NCBI GenBank assembly: GCA_029255105.1
Contig: JAQWWH010000043.1
Location: forward strand, 1-38,813
DNA: 38,813 nt
Origin: Flavimaricola sp.
GTDB taxonomy: Bacteria; Pseudomonadota; Alphaproteobacteria; Rhodobacterales; Rhodobacteraceae
Direction: 5' to 3'
Shown here: positions 27,364 through 35,310 of the stretch, in pieces
How the letters are laid out: every line of letters starts with the position of its first letter
Position numbering within the stretch: position 1 is the stretch's first letter
Notes under the pieces: model-generated
What the model was told of the DNA's origin: nothing
Database searches by the model: none
Seen by the model: only the letters and a program-made list of their open reading frames with translations
Position numbers and translations under genes: made by a program

Positions 27364-28244
27364 GCGGCCACCGCCTTTCCTGTCAGAATGTCGTTAAAGT
27401 CGGCCCCGTTGCCGGGGTCGAGAATGCCCACTTGCCAGCCCAGCGCGTGCGCCCGTTCGGCCAGAGCGTGCGCCGCGTTGCGGCCCGGCTTGTCGCCATC
27501 GGTTCCAATGGTCAGCCGCCCCGCTTGCGTCGGAAGCTGCAGCCCGCGCAGGCCAGAGGTTGAAAGTGCCGCCCATACCGTCGCGGGGCCATCCAGCAGC
27601 CCGCATAACAGCGACAAGCCGCTTTCAATGCCTTCCGCTACCACCAGCCGCGAAGGCCCGTCAGCGAGTCGCACAGCGCCGCCTTGCACGTTGCCCAGCA
27701 TTGCCTTTGCGGGTTCAATGTCAGCTTTGCCCGAGCCATCGGCGCGCAAGTAGGTTCGATGCACAGCAGGCAAGCCCGCCCCTTGCACCGCCGCCACCAT
27801 CGCCGGACCGCGCTTTGCGGTCGGCCCGTGCCAGCAAGCGCCGTGAAAGCGCAGCGTCGGGGGCAGGTCGCAAGTGATGCCGCGCCCGCGCAGATACGTT
27901 TCCGCCACTGTGCCCGCGATGGGCTGGGCTTCCTGCCAAAGCCGCTTGGCTTGTGCGGCCCGCTTTTCAGCTTCGGCCCGTTGTTCGGCTTCGCGCTGGG
28001 CAAGGGTTGCCGCGTCCGGGGGCGTGTAATCCCCCGAGCGCAGCCCAGCCGTCGACAGAATGTCGAGAAAGGCACAGCCGCTTTTCTTGCAATGCAGCAT
28101 CAAACGCCCATCGCGGCCATCGGCCAGGGTAAGGGCATTCTGGCCCTTTTCCTGATGGGGCTGGCAGATGGGGCAGGGTGCCGCGCCATAGCGGCGATAC
28201 CACTTGCCGCCCAGCGCTGTTGTCAGGTCGCGTGCATCCGTCAT
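27360..28244 (-). CDS. Zinc-finger/Toprim primase
   Basis: The 294-aa protein has an N-terminal zinc-binding segment (about 20-65: APCPICQPH then HCKKSGCAF). A linker helix follows, then a C-terminal Toprim-like domain (about 195-290) with LVVAEGIESGLSLL and LTIGTDGDKPGRNAAHAL, which carry the acidic metal-binding residues. This is the primase form found in phages, P4-like satellites and integrative elements. ATG overlaps the stop of the upstream 32-aa gene. Together with the DUF3987 protein it should replicate the excised element. Confidence 0.87.
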   Translation of the reverse strand: MTDARDLTTALGGKWYRRYGAAPCPICQPHQEKGQNALTLADGRDGRLMLHCKKSGCAFLDILSTAGLRSGDYTPPDAATLAQREAEQRAEAEKRAAQAKRLWQEAQPIAGTVAETYLRGRGITCDLPPTLRFHGACWHGPTAKRGPAMVAAVQGAGLPAVHRTYLRADGSGKADIEPAKAMLGNVQGGAVRLADGPSRLVVAEGIESGLSLLCGLLDGPATVWAALSTSGLRGLQLPTQAGRLTIGTDGDKPGRNAAHALAERAHALGWQVGILDPGNGADFNDILTGKAVAA

Positions 28245-28339
28245 ATGCCCGCCCCCCAGATAAGTATGGCCAGAGCGTTTGCCTGTGCTTCAGTCAGACC
28301 GTGAAGGCGACGCAGGTAAAGGATTTGCAACCTGTTCAT
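28241..28339 (-). CDS. 32-aa peptide gene coupled to the primase gene
   Basis: This 33-codon frame begins MNRLQILYLRRLHGLTEA and ends LIWGAGI. Its start overlaps the stop of the winged-helix gene as ATGA, and its stop overlaps the primase start, so it bridges two coupled genes exactly. That arrangement is better explained by real translation than by chance. The middle resembles a helix-turn-helix-like HGLTEAQANALAIL segment. Function is unknown; it may be a small regulator or simply maintain coupling. Confidence 0.6.
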   Translation of the reverse strand: MNRLQILYLRRLHGLTEAQANALAILIWGAGI

Positions 28340-28740
28340 GCCGCACCCCCTTTCCAGTCTGGGGACACAACCGAGCGCAGAACGTAGCGCGCGTGATGCC
28401 CCGGAAAGTCGCCTTCGTGAGCTTCGGTGACAGTCTCGATTTCCACGCCAATTTCGCGCAGGTTGAACACATAGGCGCTCCAGCGCGGCGCGCGGTTTTC
28501 GATAGGCGTGCAGCCCTTGCCCCTCGCTTTGCGCAGTTCTTCGAGCGCCCAGCGGTCACGCCCTTTGACCACGATGCCGAACGCGTCGCCTGCGCTGGGC
28601 GTGACCAGATAGGGCGTGCCAGAATTGTGGCGCTTGGTTTTGCGTTGTGCTATGTTTGGGATGCCCGCCGCATTCGCATGGAAGGCATTTACCGCCCCGG
28701 TTGCGCTTGCCCGCGCACCGGGGTGTCTCTTTTCGGCCAT
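28336..28740 (-). CDS. Winged-helix domain protein of the element
   Basis: The 134-aa protein has a basic N-terminus rich in Ala and Asn and a C-terminal fold (about 65-130) resembling a winged helix. That part includes DRWALEELRKARGKGCTPIE and APRWSAYVFNLREIGVEI, the latter resembling a recognition helix plus wing. Such proteins sit between AlpA and the primase in related rhodobacterial elements. The start at 28740 (MAEKRHPG) is preferred; the frame opens 11 codons earlier, which would overlap the AlpA-like gene. It is coupled downstream to the 32-aa gene. Confidence 0.7.
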   Translation of the reverse strand: MAEKRHPGARASATGAVNAFHANAAGIPNIAQRKTKRHNSGTPYLVTPSAGDAFGIVVKGRDRWALEELRKARGKGCTPIENRAPRWSAYVFNLREIGVEIETVTEAHEGDFPGHHARYVLRSVVSPDWKGGAA

Positions 28741-28744
28741 CGTG

Positions 28745-28930
28745 TTAAGCCGCCTTTTCAGTACGGGCTTCAAGCCATTCTGCCACGTCGCTTTCGCGCC
28801 AGCCTACCAGCCGCGCGCCCAGCGCCACGGGCTTAGGGAATTCGCCTTTCTGTATCCAAAGGTAAATGGTCGAGCGAGAAAGCCCGGTGCGGGCTTCAAC
28901 TTCGGGGCGTCGCAGGATGCGTTCTGCCAT
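28745..28930 (-). CDS. AlpA-like helix-turn-helix regulator
   Basis: The 61-aa MerR-like/AlpA-type DNA-binding protein contains ILRRPEVEARTGLSRSTIYL, then WIQKGEFPKPVALG and VGWRESDVAEWL, which is the AlpA/excisionase pattern. In P4 and related satellites AlpA activates integrase or excision functions. AAAGGA precedes the ATG at 28930; the longer open frame upstream lacks similarity. It is the first gene of the leftward module. The IS1380 end lies 150 bases upstream, so the native promoter region is largely cut. Confidence 0.85.
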   Translation of the reverse strand: MAERILRRPEVEARTGLSRSTIYLWIQKGEFPKPVALGARLVGWRESDVAEWLEARTEKAA

Positions 28931-29080
28931 GTCCGTTCCTTTCCGAAAGGACGCAACGGGATTGTTGCGGTTCATGCTGGAGAGGATGGGGAAAGTCGGG
29001 CGGGCAGTCGTTGAAGAACAATTGTGGAATTTTCTGCCAACGCTAGCGTTCAACACCTGCCACAAGATTCCCGGTCTGCT

Positions 29081-29096
29081 CCCACATTCCCCAAGT
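29081..29096 (+). repeat. IS1380 left inverted repeat
   Basis: CCCACATTCCCCAAGT, which matches the reverse complement of 30732-30747 at 15 of 16 positions. Confidence 0.8.
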
Positions 29097-29143
29097 AACT
29101 CGCTGATTTTGCTGTCGTGAGCGCGTTATTTTTGATATAAATC

Positions 29144-30526
29144 ATGGTGTTGGAGGCTGTGAGGGCTTGTTTCATGAATCACCCATCGGGTGCAGGCTTG
29201 CAGCAGGCAGATCGGGTCGATTTCGACCGCCGTGTGCGGCTGGAATTTCGCGGCACGCAGCTCAGTTCCGACGGTGGCCTTCTGGTGATGCGCGAGCTGG
29301 ATGACGCGCTCGGGCTGTCCGATCTGGCGGCAACAGCATTGCGCGACATCCGACGCGGCAAGAACACGGTCCATCGGCTTGACGGGCAGTTCCGGCAGTC
29401 GGTGTTCGGGCGACTGGCCGGGTACGAGGACGTAAACGATGCCGACCGTCTGGCCCTCGATCCGGTCATCCGTCAGGTCGTGGGTGGAAGGGCTGTCGAT
29501 ACACAAGCGGCCTCGGCGTCTCAGATGGGGCGGTTCGAGACCGAGACACTCGCTCTGGCCGAGAACCGTGCCGCGCTGGCCGACCTGAACGGGCAATGGA
29601 TCGACCGGTTTCATGACCGCAATGGGCTGAAGTATATCGTGCTGGACATGGATAGCTCGGTCAGCCCCACCCATGGCGATCAGGAAGGCGCAGCCTGGAA
29701 CGGGCATTTCGACTGCACCTGCTACCACCCAAACTTTCTGTTCAACCAGTTCGGCATGCTGGAACGCTGCGCCCTGCGCAATGGCAACGTCCACAGCGCC
29801 GAGGGCTGGCAGGACGTCCTCGATCCTGTAATCGCCCGGTATGCCGAGCGTGACATCATGCGGTTCTTCCGGGCGGATGCGGCCTATGCTATGCCCGCGA
29901 TCTACGGACGTCTGGAAGAAGCGAAGTTCTTCTACGCCATACGGTTGCCTGCCAACAACGTTCTGCGTGAGAAGATTGCGCATCGGCTGACCCGACCCGT
30001 GGGGCGACCCTCGCAGACCAAGGTCAAGCGCTTCTACGAGGACTTCGAGTATCAGGCGGCGTCTTGGGACAAGCCGCGCCGGGTGATCGCGAAGATCGAA
30101 TGGCATCCGGGTGAGTTGTTTCCGCGTGTCGGCTTCATCGTCACCAACATGCCCATGGACCCCGACTGGGTGGTGCGGTTCTACAATCGACGCGGCACCG
30201 CCGAGCAGCACATCAAGGAAGGCAAATACGCCTTTCGCTGGACACGGCTATCGTGCCGGAAGTTCCGCGACAACGAGGTCCGGCTGCAACTCCACGCCTT
30301 GGCCTACAACCTGGCCACCTTCTTACGCTGCATCGAGTTGCCCGAAGCCATGGCGGACTGGTCTTTGACCAGCCTGCAACTCAAGCTGATCAAGATCGGG
30401 GCGCGTGTCGTGCGTCACGCTCGTGCCATCACCTTCCAACTGGCAGAGGTGGCCGTCACCGGCCCGATGGTACGCGCCATCCTCGCTGCCATCCACCGAT
30501 TGCGAACGCCACCGTTTTGCGCGTGA
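29144..30526 (+). CDS. IS1380-family transposase
   Basis: The 460-aa DDE transposase has the first Asp region in YIVLDMDSSVSPTHGDQEGA, the second in FFRADAAYAMPAIY, and the C-terminal Glu region in FYNRRGTAEQHIKEGKYAF. These are the family's DDE core blocks. The frame is unbroken. A start at 29174 (MNHPSG) is also possible. It is complete, so the IS may be active. Confidence 0.92.
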   Translation: MVLEAVRACFMNHPSGAGLQQADRVDFDRRVRLEFRGTQLSSDGGLLVMRELDDALGLSDLAATALRDIRRGKNTVHRLDGQFRQSVFGRLAGYEDVNDADRLALDPVIRQVVGGRAVDTQAASASQMGRFETETLALAENRAALADLNGQWIDRFHDRNGLKYIVLDMDSSVSPTHGDQEGAAWNGHFDCTCYHPNFLFNQFGMLERCALRNGNVHSAEGWQDVLDPVIARYAERDIMRFFRADAAYAMPAIYGRLEEAKFFYAIRLPANNVLREKIAHRLTRPVGRPSQTKVKRFYEDFEYQAASWDKPRRVIAKIEWHPGELFPRVGFIVTNMPMDPDWVVRFYNRRGTAEQHIKEGKYAFRWTRLSCRKFRDNEVRLQLHALAYNLATFLRCIELPEAMADWSLTSLQLKLIKIGARVVRHARAITFQLAEVAVTGPMVRAILAAIHRLRTPPFCA

Positions 30527-30731
30527 CAGCACTCCAGACCCAAACTGAACGAAAGCGGCAGGACAGGTCTGCCCGTTTCGCTGAAAAACACCGCCGCTCG
30601 GCAAGAACGTGGCAGGTTCGTGGCCCGAGCCGCCCAGTTCCAGCAGCCTGCGCGACCGAAGGCGCCGCTCGGGGCGAAAAATGCTTGTCCAGCAGGCAGA
30701 CTCAGGCGATCTTGGCATCAGCCGGAAGGCC

Positions 30732-30747
30732 ACTTGGGGAATGTCGG
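30732..30747 (-). repeat. IS1380 right inverted repeat
   Basis: ACTTGGGGAATGTCGG pairs with the left end at 29081-29096. It ends 20 bases before the DUF1330 start codon. Confidence 0.8.
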
Positions 30748-30767
30748 ATAAAGGATGGAGGATCGAT

Positions 30768-31058
30768 ATGCCAAAGGGATACTTGGTGGCGAACATTAGG
30801 GTCACTGATGCTGAAAGGTTCCAAGAATTTGCAGGCATGGCAGCACCAGCCATCAAGAAATATGGCGGCAAGGTCCTAGCTAGAGGCCCCTCAGCGGACA
30901 GGCACGAAGGTGACCTCGCTGGCACAGTGATGATGATTGAGTTTGAGAGCAAGCAAGCTGCCGAAACGTTCTATTTTAGTGCCGAATATCAAGCCGCAAA
31001 GGCTGTGCGTGAAACATGTTCTGACACAGACCTGATGATCATTGAGGGCGCTGAGTAA
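30768..31058 (+). CDS. DUF1330 protein
   Basis: The 96-aa protein fits the ferredoxin-like dimeric alpha-beta barrel fold of DUF1330. It begins MPKGYLVANIRVTDAERFQE and has the typical VMMIEFESKQAAETFYFSAE strand-helix block and the end DLMIIEGA. GATGGAGG precedes the ATG. The IS right end is only 20 bases upstream, so its native promoter is missing or replaced by one reading out of the IS. Base composition is poorer in GC than the replication module. Function of the family is unknown. Confidence 0.85.
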   Translation: MPKGYLVANIRVTDAERFQEFAGMAAPAIKKYGGKVLARGPSADRHEGDLAGTVMMIEFESKQAAETFYFSAEYQAAKAVRETCSDTDLMIIEGAE

Positions 31059-31125
31059 TTTTGCCGTAACCTGAACTATCACCTCTAATGATCAACGCTT
31101 CTATCTGATGAAGGGAAAAATTCGA

Positions 31126-31524
31126 ATGTTGAAGAAAATGGTGTCAAGCGGGGTGTTATGTTTTGCAACGCTAAATTCTGTTCATGCCGCCGAGTTTTCT
31201 GTGTCGTGTACGGATGTACCGGGTGGAGAACTAAATATTGTCTGGACTAATTCGACCGAGTCCATCGGCGACTTTGATAGACGCGGTTCGCGCTATAGCC
31301 TCCAGAAAATCGATGAATCAAGCGTTGCGATTAGGAATGGGTTGGGTAATACAGTTATATTCCAGGGAAATCAGTTAATATACGATGGCAGTGTTGAGAC
31401 TGATCAATGTAACCTAACAATTACGTCTACAGATATGGAAATTGTTAGCCCATCTGGTATTGACGAATTGTTAAGCCGCATTGAAGAACTTGAGCGTAGG
31501 GTTTCGGCGCTTGAAGAAAGATAG
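31126..31524 (+). CDS. Small secreted protein with C-terminal coiled coil
   Basis: The 132-aa protein has a signal peptide (MLKKMVSSGVLCFATLNSVHA, cleavage after HA). The beta-rich, low-GC middle contains two cysteines (VSCTDVP and DQCNLTI). The end GIDELLSRIEELERRVSALE is a clear heptad coiled coil. I recognise no family. AAGGGA precedes the ATG used; another ATG six codons upstream is in frame. It is probably a periplasmic cargo protein that multimerises. The low GC suggests a foreign source. Confidence 0.65.
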   Translation: MLKKMVSSGVLCFATLNSVHAAEFSVSCTDVPGGELNIVWTNSTESIGDFDRRGSRYSLQKIDESSVAIRNGLGNTVIFQGNQLIYDGSVETDQCNLTITSTDMEIVSPSGIDELLSRIEELERRVSALEER

Positions 31525-31545
31525 TGCAGCAAATATCGCTAATCG

Positions 31546-31647
31546 TCACACCAACTCCACGATCTTCCGCCGTGCCTCGGCATCTCCTTCGATGTACCTT
31601 TGTGTTACTGCCAATGACGAATGTCCACTGCTTTGGGTTCTCCCTCG
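31546..31647 (-). pseudogene. Remnant of a tyrosine recombinase C-terminus
   Basis: On the minus strand a short frame reads SSGHSSLAVTQRYIEGD and then AEARRKIVELV before a stop. This is the end of an integrase, with the last conserved His (GHSS) and the nucleophilic Tyr (QRYI). Nothing upstream on that strand extends it, so only about 30 codons remain. It differs from the intact integrase at 33990-35303 and therefore comes from another element. Confidence 0.65.
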
Positions 31648-31709
31648 GTTGCTAGAACGAAGGTCCGGGGGCCGCTATGCAGACATAGCCGCAGTTTGAG
31701 CTCGTTGGT

Positions 31710-33155
31710 TCAAGCGAAGTACTTTGAGAACATTTCCGGAGTGAGCGGTCTGAGGAAACACTCGGAAGGGCCAACCCGAATTTGACGTTGAATATCTTTG
31801 GGAAACGGAAGCTCGGTCCTCGAGGCATCGCCATGCTCCAATTGAATTTTTTGTTCGCGCTCGTATGCTTCCCGCAGTGTCATGGGGGCTTCTGCCAACG
31901 TATCGAATTTTAATCCCGGCACTGTGTTCAACATCGCATGACGTTTTGCGACATCATTGATGGTTATCCCAACCTTGTAGAAGCCGACCTCGTGAAATCT
32001 GAGGCGCAGATAGTAGAGCAAGGCGGGTTGATACCCAGCTTCAGGATGCTTTTCGAAGAATTCGTCTGTGTATCGCCCTTTAAGGTCAGCATCAGCACAT
32101 TTCCTACAGCCGCCCGCAAGGTGATCAGCTGGGGACTGTGAGAAGAGCCCGTGAACCGAGCATAAGATATTCACTTTTTCACGGGCTGTCTGATAGTCAA
32201 CGTTTGAGTAGTCAAACTTCTCACCATGCGTCTCAATAGCTGCCGCAAGCCAAGCCTCGAAGCGGTCAACGCGGGACCTCTTTGCGTGCCGCCTGATTGC
32301 TTCTTGTCGCTTCTTGGACGCTGCTTCTTGTCCGCATTTTGGGCACCCACGCACCCTAGATATATTGCCAACAATCCTTTTAAACGACGGGTGCTCCGAA
32401 ATATCACAGTGCAGCACTACCTCAGTGTTACGCCCAGCGTACTCGAACGGTTGAACTGTGTATCCAGGCCCCAAACCCAAGAGGATAGCCCTTTTGAGAC
32501 TTTCAGCATCTTGAGGGAAGTTATGCTGAGCTATTCGTGCACATTCTGGACAGGGATTTGTCGCCAGAAGGGCAGAAATGACTCGACGACAGAACTTATC
32601 ATGTAGTTTGCACGTGAAATTGGCCTCTGCATTTTGACCTTTGTAGCTATGGATATCGAGCTCAACCATACCTTCAGAAAGACTTTTAATGCTTCCTGCG
32701 GCGGCTCGGGCATGTTGACCTCGGTACTTATCAGTCCGCGCTTCAGTGGCACATCTTGGGCAGCCTGCCCCCCGTAGGTGACTGAGGGGAGACTGCTGAA
32801 ATTGTCCATGTTTTTCACAAACAATGTCCATATTCACCCTGGCGCCACTGTAGGTCTCAGCGAGGTAGCGATACTTTCCGCCATGGATAGCCTGTGCCTC
32901 GGACCAAAACAAATCAAACGGCTTGGTCGCCGCTTCAATCTGCCTCTCTCGTCCGCATTTTGGACACCCGCGAGCATTGACTGAGCGTAGGTGATTTCTC
33001 GGTGAACATTTGAACTCACCATGTTCTGGCTTTGGGCAAATAATTTTCACTAGCGTACCAGTATCGACGTAGTTCGCTAGTGAGTAATCATAGCGAAGGC
33101 CGTGAACTCTCTGTGCACGAAATACGAAATCTTCATTTGTCAGCTTTTTGGCCAT
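31710..33155 (-). CDS. Multi-zinc-ribbon protein with C-terminal GIY-YIG-like domain
   Basis: The protein is about 481 aa and contains about five repeats of one pattern: Phe/Trp, His-Gly..Tyr-Asp-Tyr, then I-C-x-x-HG-x-F, then HL..GCP-x-C. Examples are IVCEKHGQFQQSPLSHL with GAGCPRC, and NILCSVHGLFSQSPADHL with GGCRKC. Each looks like a treble-clef or zinc-ribbon finger of the kind linked to DUF723 phage proteins. The C-terminal 110 residues include LLYYLRLRF and GFYKVGIT, a GIY-YIG/T5orf172-like nuclease signature. I infer a DNA-binding nuclease, perhaps a homing or defence enzyme. The start at 33155 is preferred; 33209 is also in frame, and neither has a good ribosome-binding site. Low GC marks it as cargo. 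Confidence 0.75.
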   Translation of the reverse strand: MAKKLTNEDFVFRAQRVHGLRYDYSLANYVDTGTLVKIICPKPEHGEFKCSPRNHLRSVNARGCPKCGRERQIEAATKPFDLFWSEAQAIHGGKYRYLAETYSGARVNMDIVCEKHGQFQQSPLSHLRGAGCPRCATEARTDKYRGQHARAAAGSIKSLSEGMVELDIHSYKGQNAEANFTCKLHDKFCRRVISALLATNPCPECARIAQHNFPQDAESLKRAILLGLGPGYTVQPFEYAGRNTEVVLHCDISEHPSFKRIVGNISRVRGCPKCGQEAASKKRQEAIRRHAKRSRVDRFEAWLAAAIETHGEKFDYSNVDYQTAREKVNILCSVHGLFSQSPADHLAGGCRKCADADLKGRYTDEFFEKHPEAGYQPALLYYLRLRFHEVGFYKVGITINDVAKRHAMLNTVPGLKFDTLAEAPMTLREAYEREQKIQLEHGDASRTELPFPKDIQRQIRVGPSECFLRPLTPEMFSKYFA

Positions 33156-33288
33156 GAGAATAAAAATACAAGATTTGAAGGCTATCCGCCATGGGCTCTT
33201 AGCCGTCATCTGACGGTTTCGCTCAGGGATACTGGACCCTTGTCGGATATCTTGCTTCCATAGGGAACCTTTTGTCAGGTGGAGAACA

Positions 33289-33993
33289 CTAGAGCTTGGT
33301 TTTCAAATGCTTCTCGATTGCGCGCCGGGTTTCTGGGGGAAGGGTTGTTTGCGCGCGGAGTTGTCCCCCGAGCGCAGCAAAGGCCTGCCCGTTTTCCTGC
33401 ATTTCGCGCGCCATTGGCCCGAACGCTTCACCTATCGCCCGCCCTGATTCTTGCATTTGCGATGCCAGCGGTTCGAGTGCCTTTGAAATGTTGTGGGCTA
33501 TTGCCTGCAAGTGCCGGGCTATGCCCGTACTCCTGCCGCGATGGTCCTTCACGCCACGCCGAAACGCCATCATTTTGCGCTTTGCCGAGTCATAGCTGCA
33601 TAATGTTCGGAAGCCTTCCGCCTTCATGGCTTCCGCTATAGAATCGCATTGTGAGGTGCGGGGCCCGATATCGTTCCGATATGGTCGCAGCCCGCTGTCC
33701 TGCACTGCCCAAATAGCAGCACGCACGGCACCGTGCGCCGCGTAATCCCGCGCCCCTTTCGGCCGCCCCCGGCCCCGTTGCCCTCTTTTTTCGTGTTCCG
33801 CCAATGCACCCGCTAGCGCTGCGATGTCGTCTTGGGTCGGGGCTTCGCCTTTCGCTTGCTTTACCTGAATCTTCGCCAGAACCGCTTGCGGGCTTCGGTC
33901 GGCCCTGATGTGCGAGGCGTCTTTTTCCGCCCGAATTGCAGCACGCGCCAGTGCTACCGCACGTTCATAGTCTTCGCGGCTGGGTTGTCTCAT
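33289..33993 (-). CDS. Unknown protein coupled to the integrase
   Basis: The 234-aa protein is basic and largely helical. It begins MRQPSREDYERAVALARAAI, has a GRPKGARDYAAHGAVRAA segment near residue 75 that resembles an AT-hook, and ends in a long amphipathic region (QMQESGRAIGEAFGP and QENGQAFAALGG repeat-like turns). I recognise no family. Its start overlaps the integrase stop by 4 bp, so it should be made with the integrase. A recombination directionality or control role is possible from position only. Confidence 0.65.
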   Translation of the reverse strand: MRQPSREDYERAVALARAAIRAEKDASHIRADRSPQAVLAKIQVKQAKGEAPTQDDIAALAGALAEHEKRGQRGRGRPKGARDYAAHGAVRAAIWAVQDSGLRPYRNDIGPRTSQCDSIAEAMKAEGFRTLCSYDSAKRKMMAFRRGVKDHRGRSTGIARHLQAIAHNISKALEPLASQMQESGRAIGEAFGPMAREMQENGQAFAALGGQLRAQTTLPPETRRAIEKHLKTKL

Positions 33994-35303
33994 CCCGCTG
34001 CCCCCAGATTTACCACATTGTCAGCGGCACCGACTTCACCGCGAAGGAACCCGGCCCAAGCTGCCATCATGGCCCGCCGCCGTTCAATCATGTCCGAGCG
34101 CTGATAAGCCCGCTCCACATCGGTTCCGATGAAATGCGCCAACGCAAGTTCTGCCATGTCGCGCGGAAAGCCCTGTTCCGCTGCCCATTGCCGGAAGGTC
34201 GAGCGCAGCCCGTGCGGCACGGCTGGGCGTTTGTTCTGGGGGTCGAGAAAGCCCGCGCGGCCCGCCTTTACTTCGGCTTCCTGCATCCGACGCATGACAG
34301 CGGAAAGCGTCATGTCGGACAGTTGCCCGCCTTTCAGGGCGTGAAAAACATAGGGGGAATCCTTGCGCTGGGGCAGGGCTTTGAGAAGCGCCACGGCTTC
34401 GGGCGTCAACGGAACGCGATGCGCGCGGCCCGCTTTCATGCGTGAAGCCGGAACCGTCCATATCGCGGTTGTCGCGCTGGGGGTTAAGTCGGTTTTGTCG
34501 GTTTTGTCCCAGCCGCCAAAGTCCACTTCATCCCATGTCATGCCGCGCACTTCGCCCGAGCGTGAAGCGGTCATTGTCAGGAATTCCAGCGCCCTTGCGG
34601 CCATCCCGTCACGCTGGGCCAGTTCTACCCACCAGCGCGGCACGTCGCCCAGCGCCAAGGCCGGTTGATTGTCAGCCTTCGCCACCTTCGCGGCCTTGGG
34701 CAAGAGTTCGGACAGGTTGCCTTTCCAGCGCGCCGGGTTGTCGCCTGTCCGATGCCCTGCCACGGTTGCCCATGACAGCACGTTTTCAATCCGCCCGCGA
34801 ATGCGTGACGCGGTTTCGGTTTTAGTCTGCCAGATGGGTTCCAGCACCTTAAGGATATGCTGCACAGTGATTTCCGAAACCAGCTTTGGCCCCAGCACCG
34901 GGTGCGCGTATGTGTCGAGCGTCGCGCGCCACTGCTTCTTGTGCTTTTCGTTCCTGAATTCATCTAGCTTCGCGGCCAAGTAATCATTCATCGCAGCTTC
35001 AAAGGTCAGGCCCGAGCGCGCTTCGCGCCGTTCCTGCAATGGGTCGCCGCCCAGCATAGCCTTGCCCCGGTTTTCCAGCGCCATTTGCCGCGCGGTCGCC
35101 AGAGATACAGCCGGGGGACTGCCCAGCCCGAGTTCGCAGCGCTTGCCGCGAATGGTTATGCGCTGCACCCATTGTTTTGCGCCGTTCGGTTGCACGCGCA
35201 GGAACAAACCTTGCCCGTCAAAATGCTTGCCCGGTTCGGTCACGGTTTCCACAAAGCGGGGTGACAATGCCTTTTGCGGTTTCCTGATGCCCTTGGTGGT
35301 CAT
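33990..35303 (-). CDS. int: Tyrosine integrase (P4 type, DUF4102 arm-binding domain)
   Basis: The 437-aa site-specific recombinase has an N-terminal arm-binding domain (about 5-90) with GLFLRVQPNGAKQWVQRI and LGLGSPPAVSLATAR. A core-binding region (about 95-200) precedes the catalytic domain. Active-site residues are visible: Arg in TASRSGEVRGMTW, His-x-x-Arg in PHGLRSTFRQWA, His in LALAHFIG, and the nucleophile Tyr in ERAYQRSD. The start at 35303 (MTTKGIRKP) follows GGGGGATATTCAA; this ribosome-binding site lies inside the right arm box, which suggests self-regulation. It faces inward from attR and should recombine the two 21-bp repeats. Confidence 0.93.
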   Translation of the reverse strand: MTTKGIRKPQKALSPRFVETVTEPGKHFDGQGLFLRVQPNGAKQWVQRITIRGKRCELGLGSPPAVSLATARQMALENRGKAMLGGDPLQERREARSGLTFEAAMNDYLAAKLDEFRNEKHKKQWRATLDTYAHPVLGPKLVSEITVQHILKVLEPIWQTKTETASRIRGRIENVLSWATVAGHRTGDNPARWKGNLSELLPKAAKVAKADNQPALALGDVPRWWVELAQRDGMAARALEFLTMTASRSGEVRGMTWDEVDFGGWDKTDKTDLTPSATTAIWTVPASRMKAGRAHRVPLTPEAVALLKALPQRKDSPYVFHALKGGQLSDMTLSAVMRRMQEAEVKAGRAGFLDPQNKRPAVPHGLRSTFRQWAAEQGFPRDMAELALAHFIGTDVERAYQRSDMIERRRAMMAAWAGFLRGEVGAADNVVNLGAAG

Positions 35304-35310
35304 TTGAATA

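Larger units (their letters stand above)
29081..30747 (+). mobile_element. IS1380-family insertion sequence
   Basis: The element of about 1667 bp is bounded by 16-bp inverted repeats (29081-29096 and 30732-30747, one mismatch) around a full-length transposase. Length and a CC-leading end fit IS1380. The four bases outside the two ends differ (TGCT versus ATAA), so there is no target-site duplication. The 205 bases after the transposase gene hold no other gene. Confidence 0.8.

Noticed and set aside
29126..30211. Minus-strand frame inside IS1380
   Set aside because: Antisense of the transposase with no known motif.
33203..33219. Small CCGTC/GACGG hairpin followed by TTT
   Set aside because: It points along the + strand where no gene ends; probably not a functional terminator.
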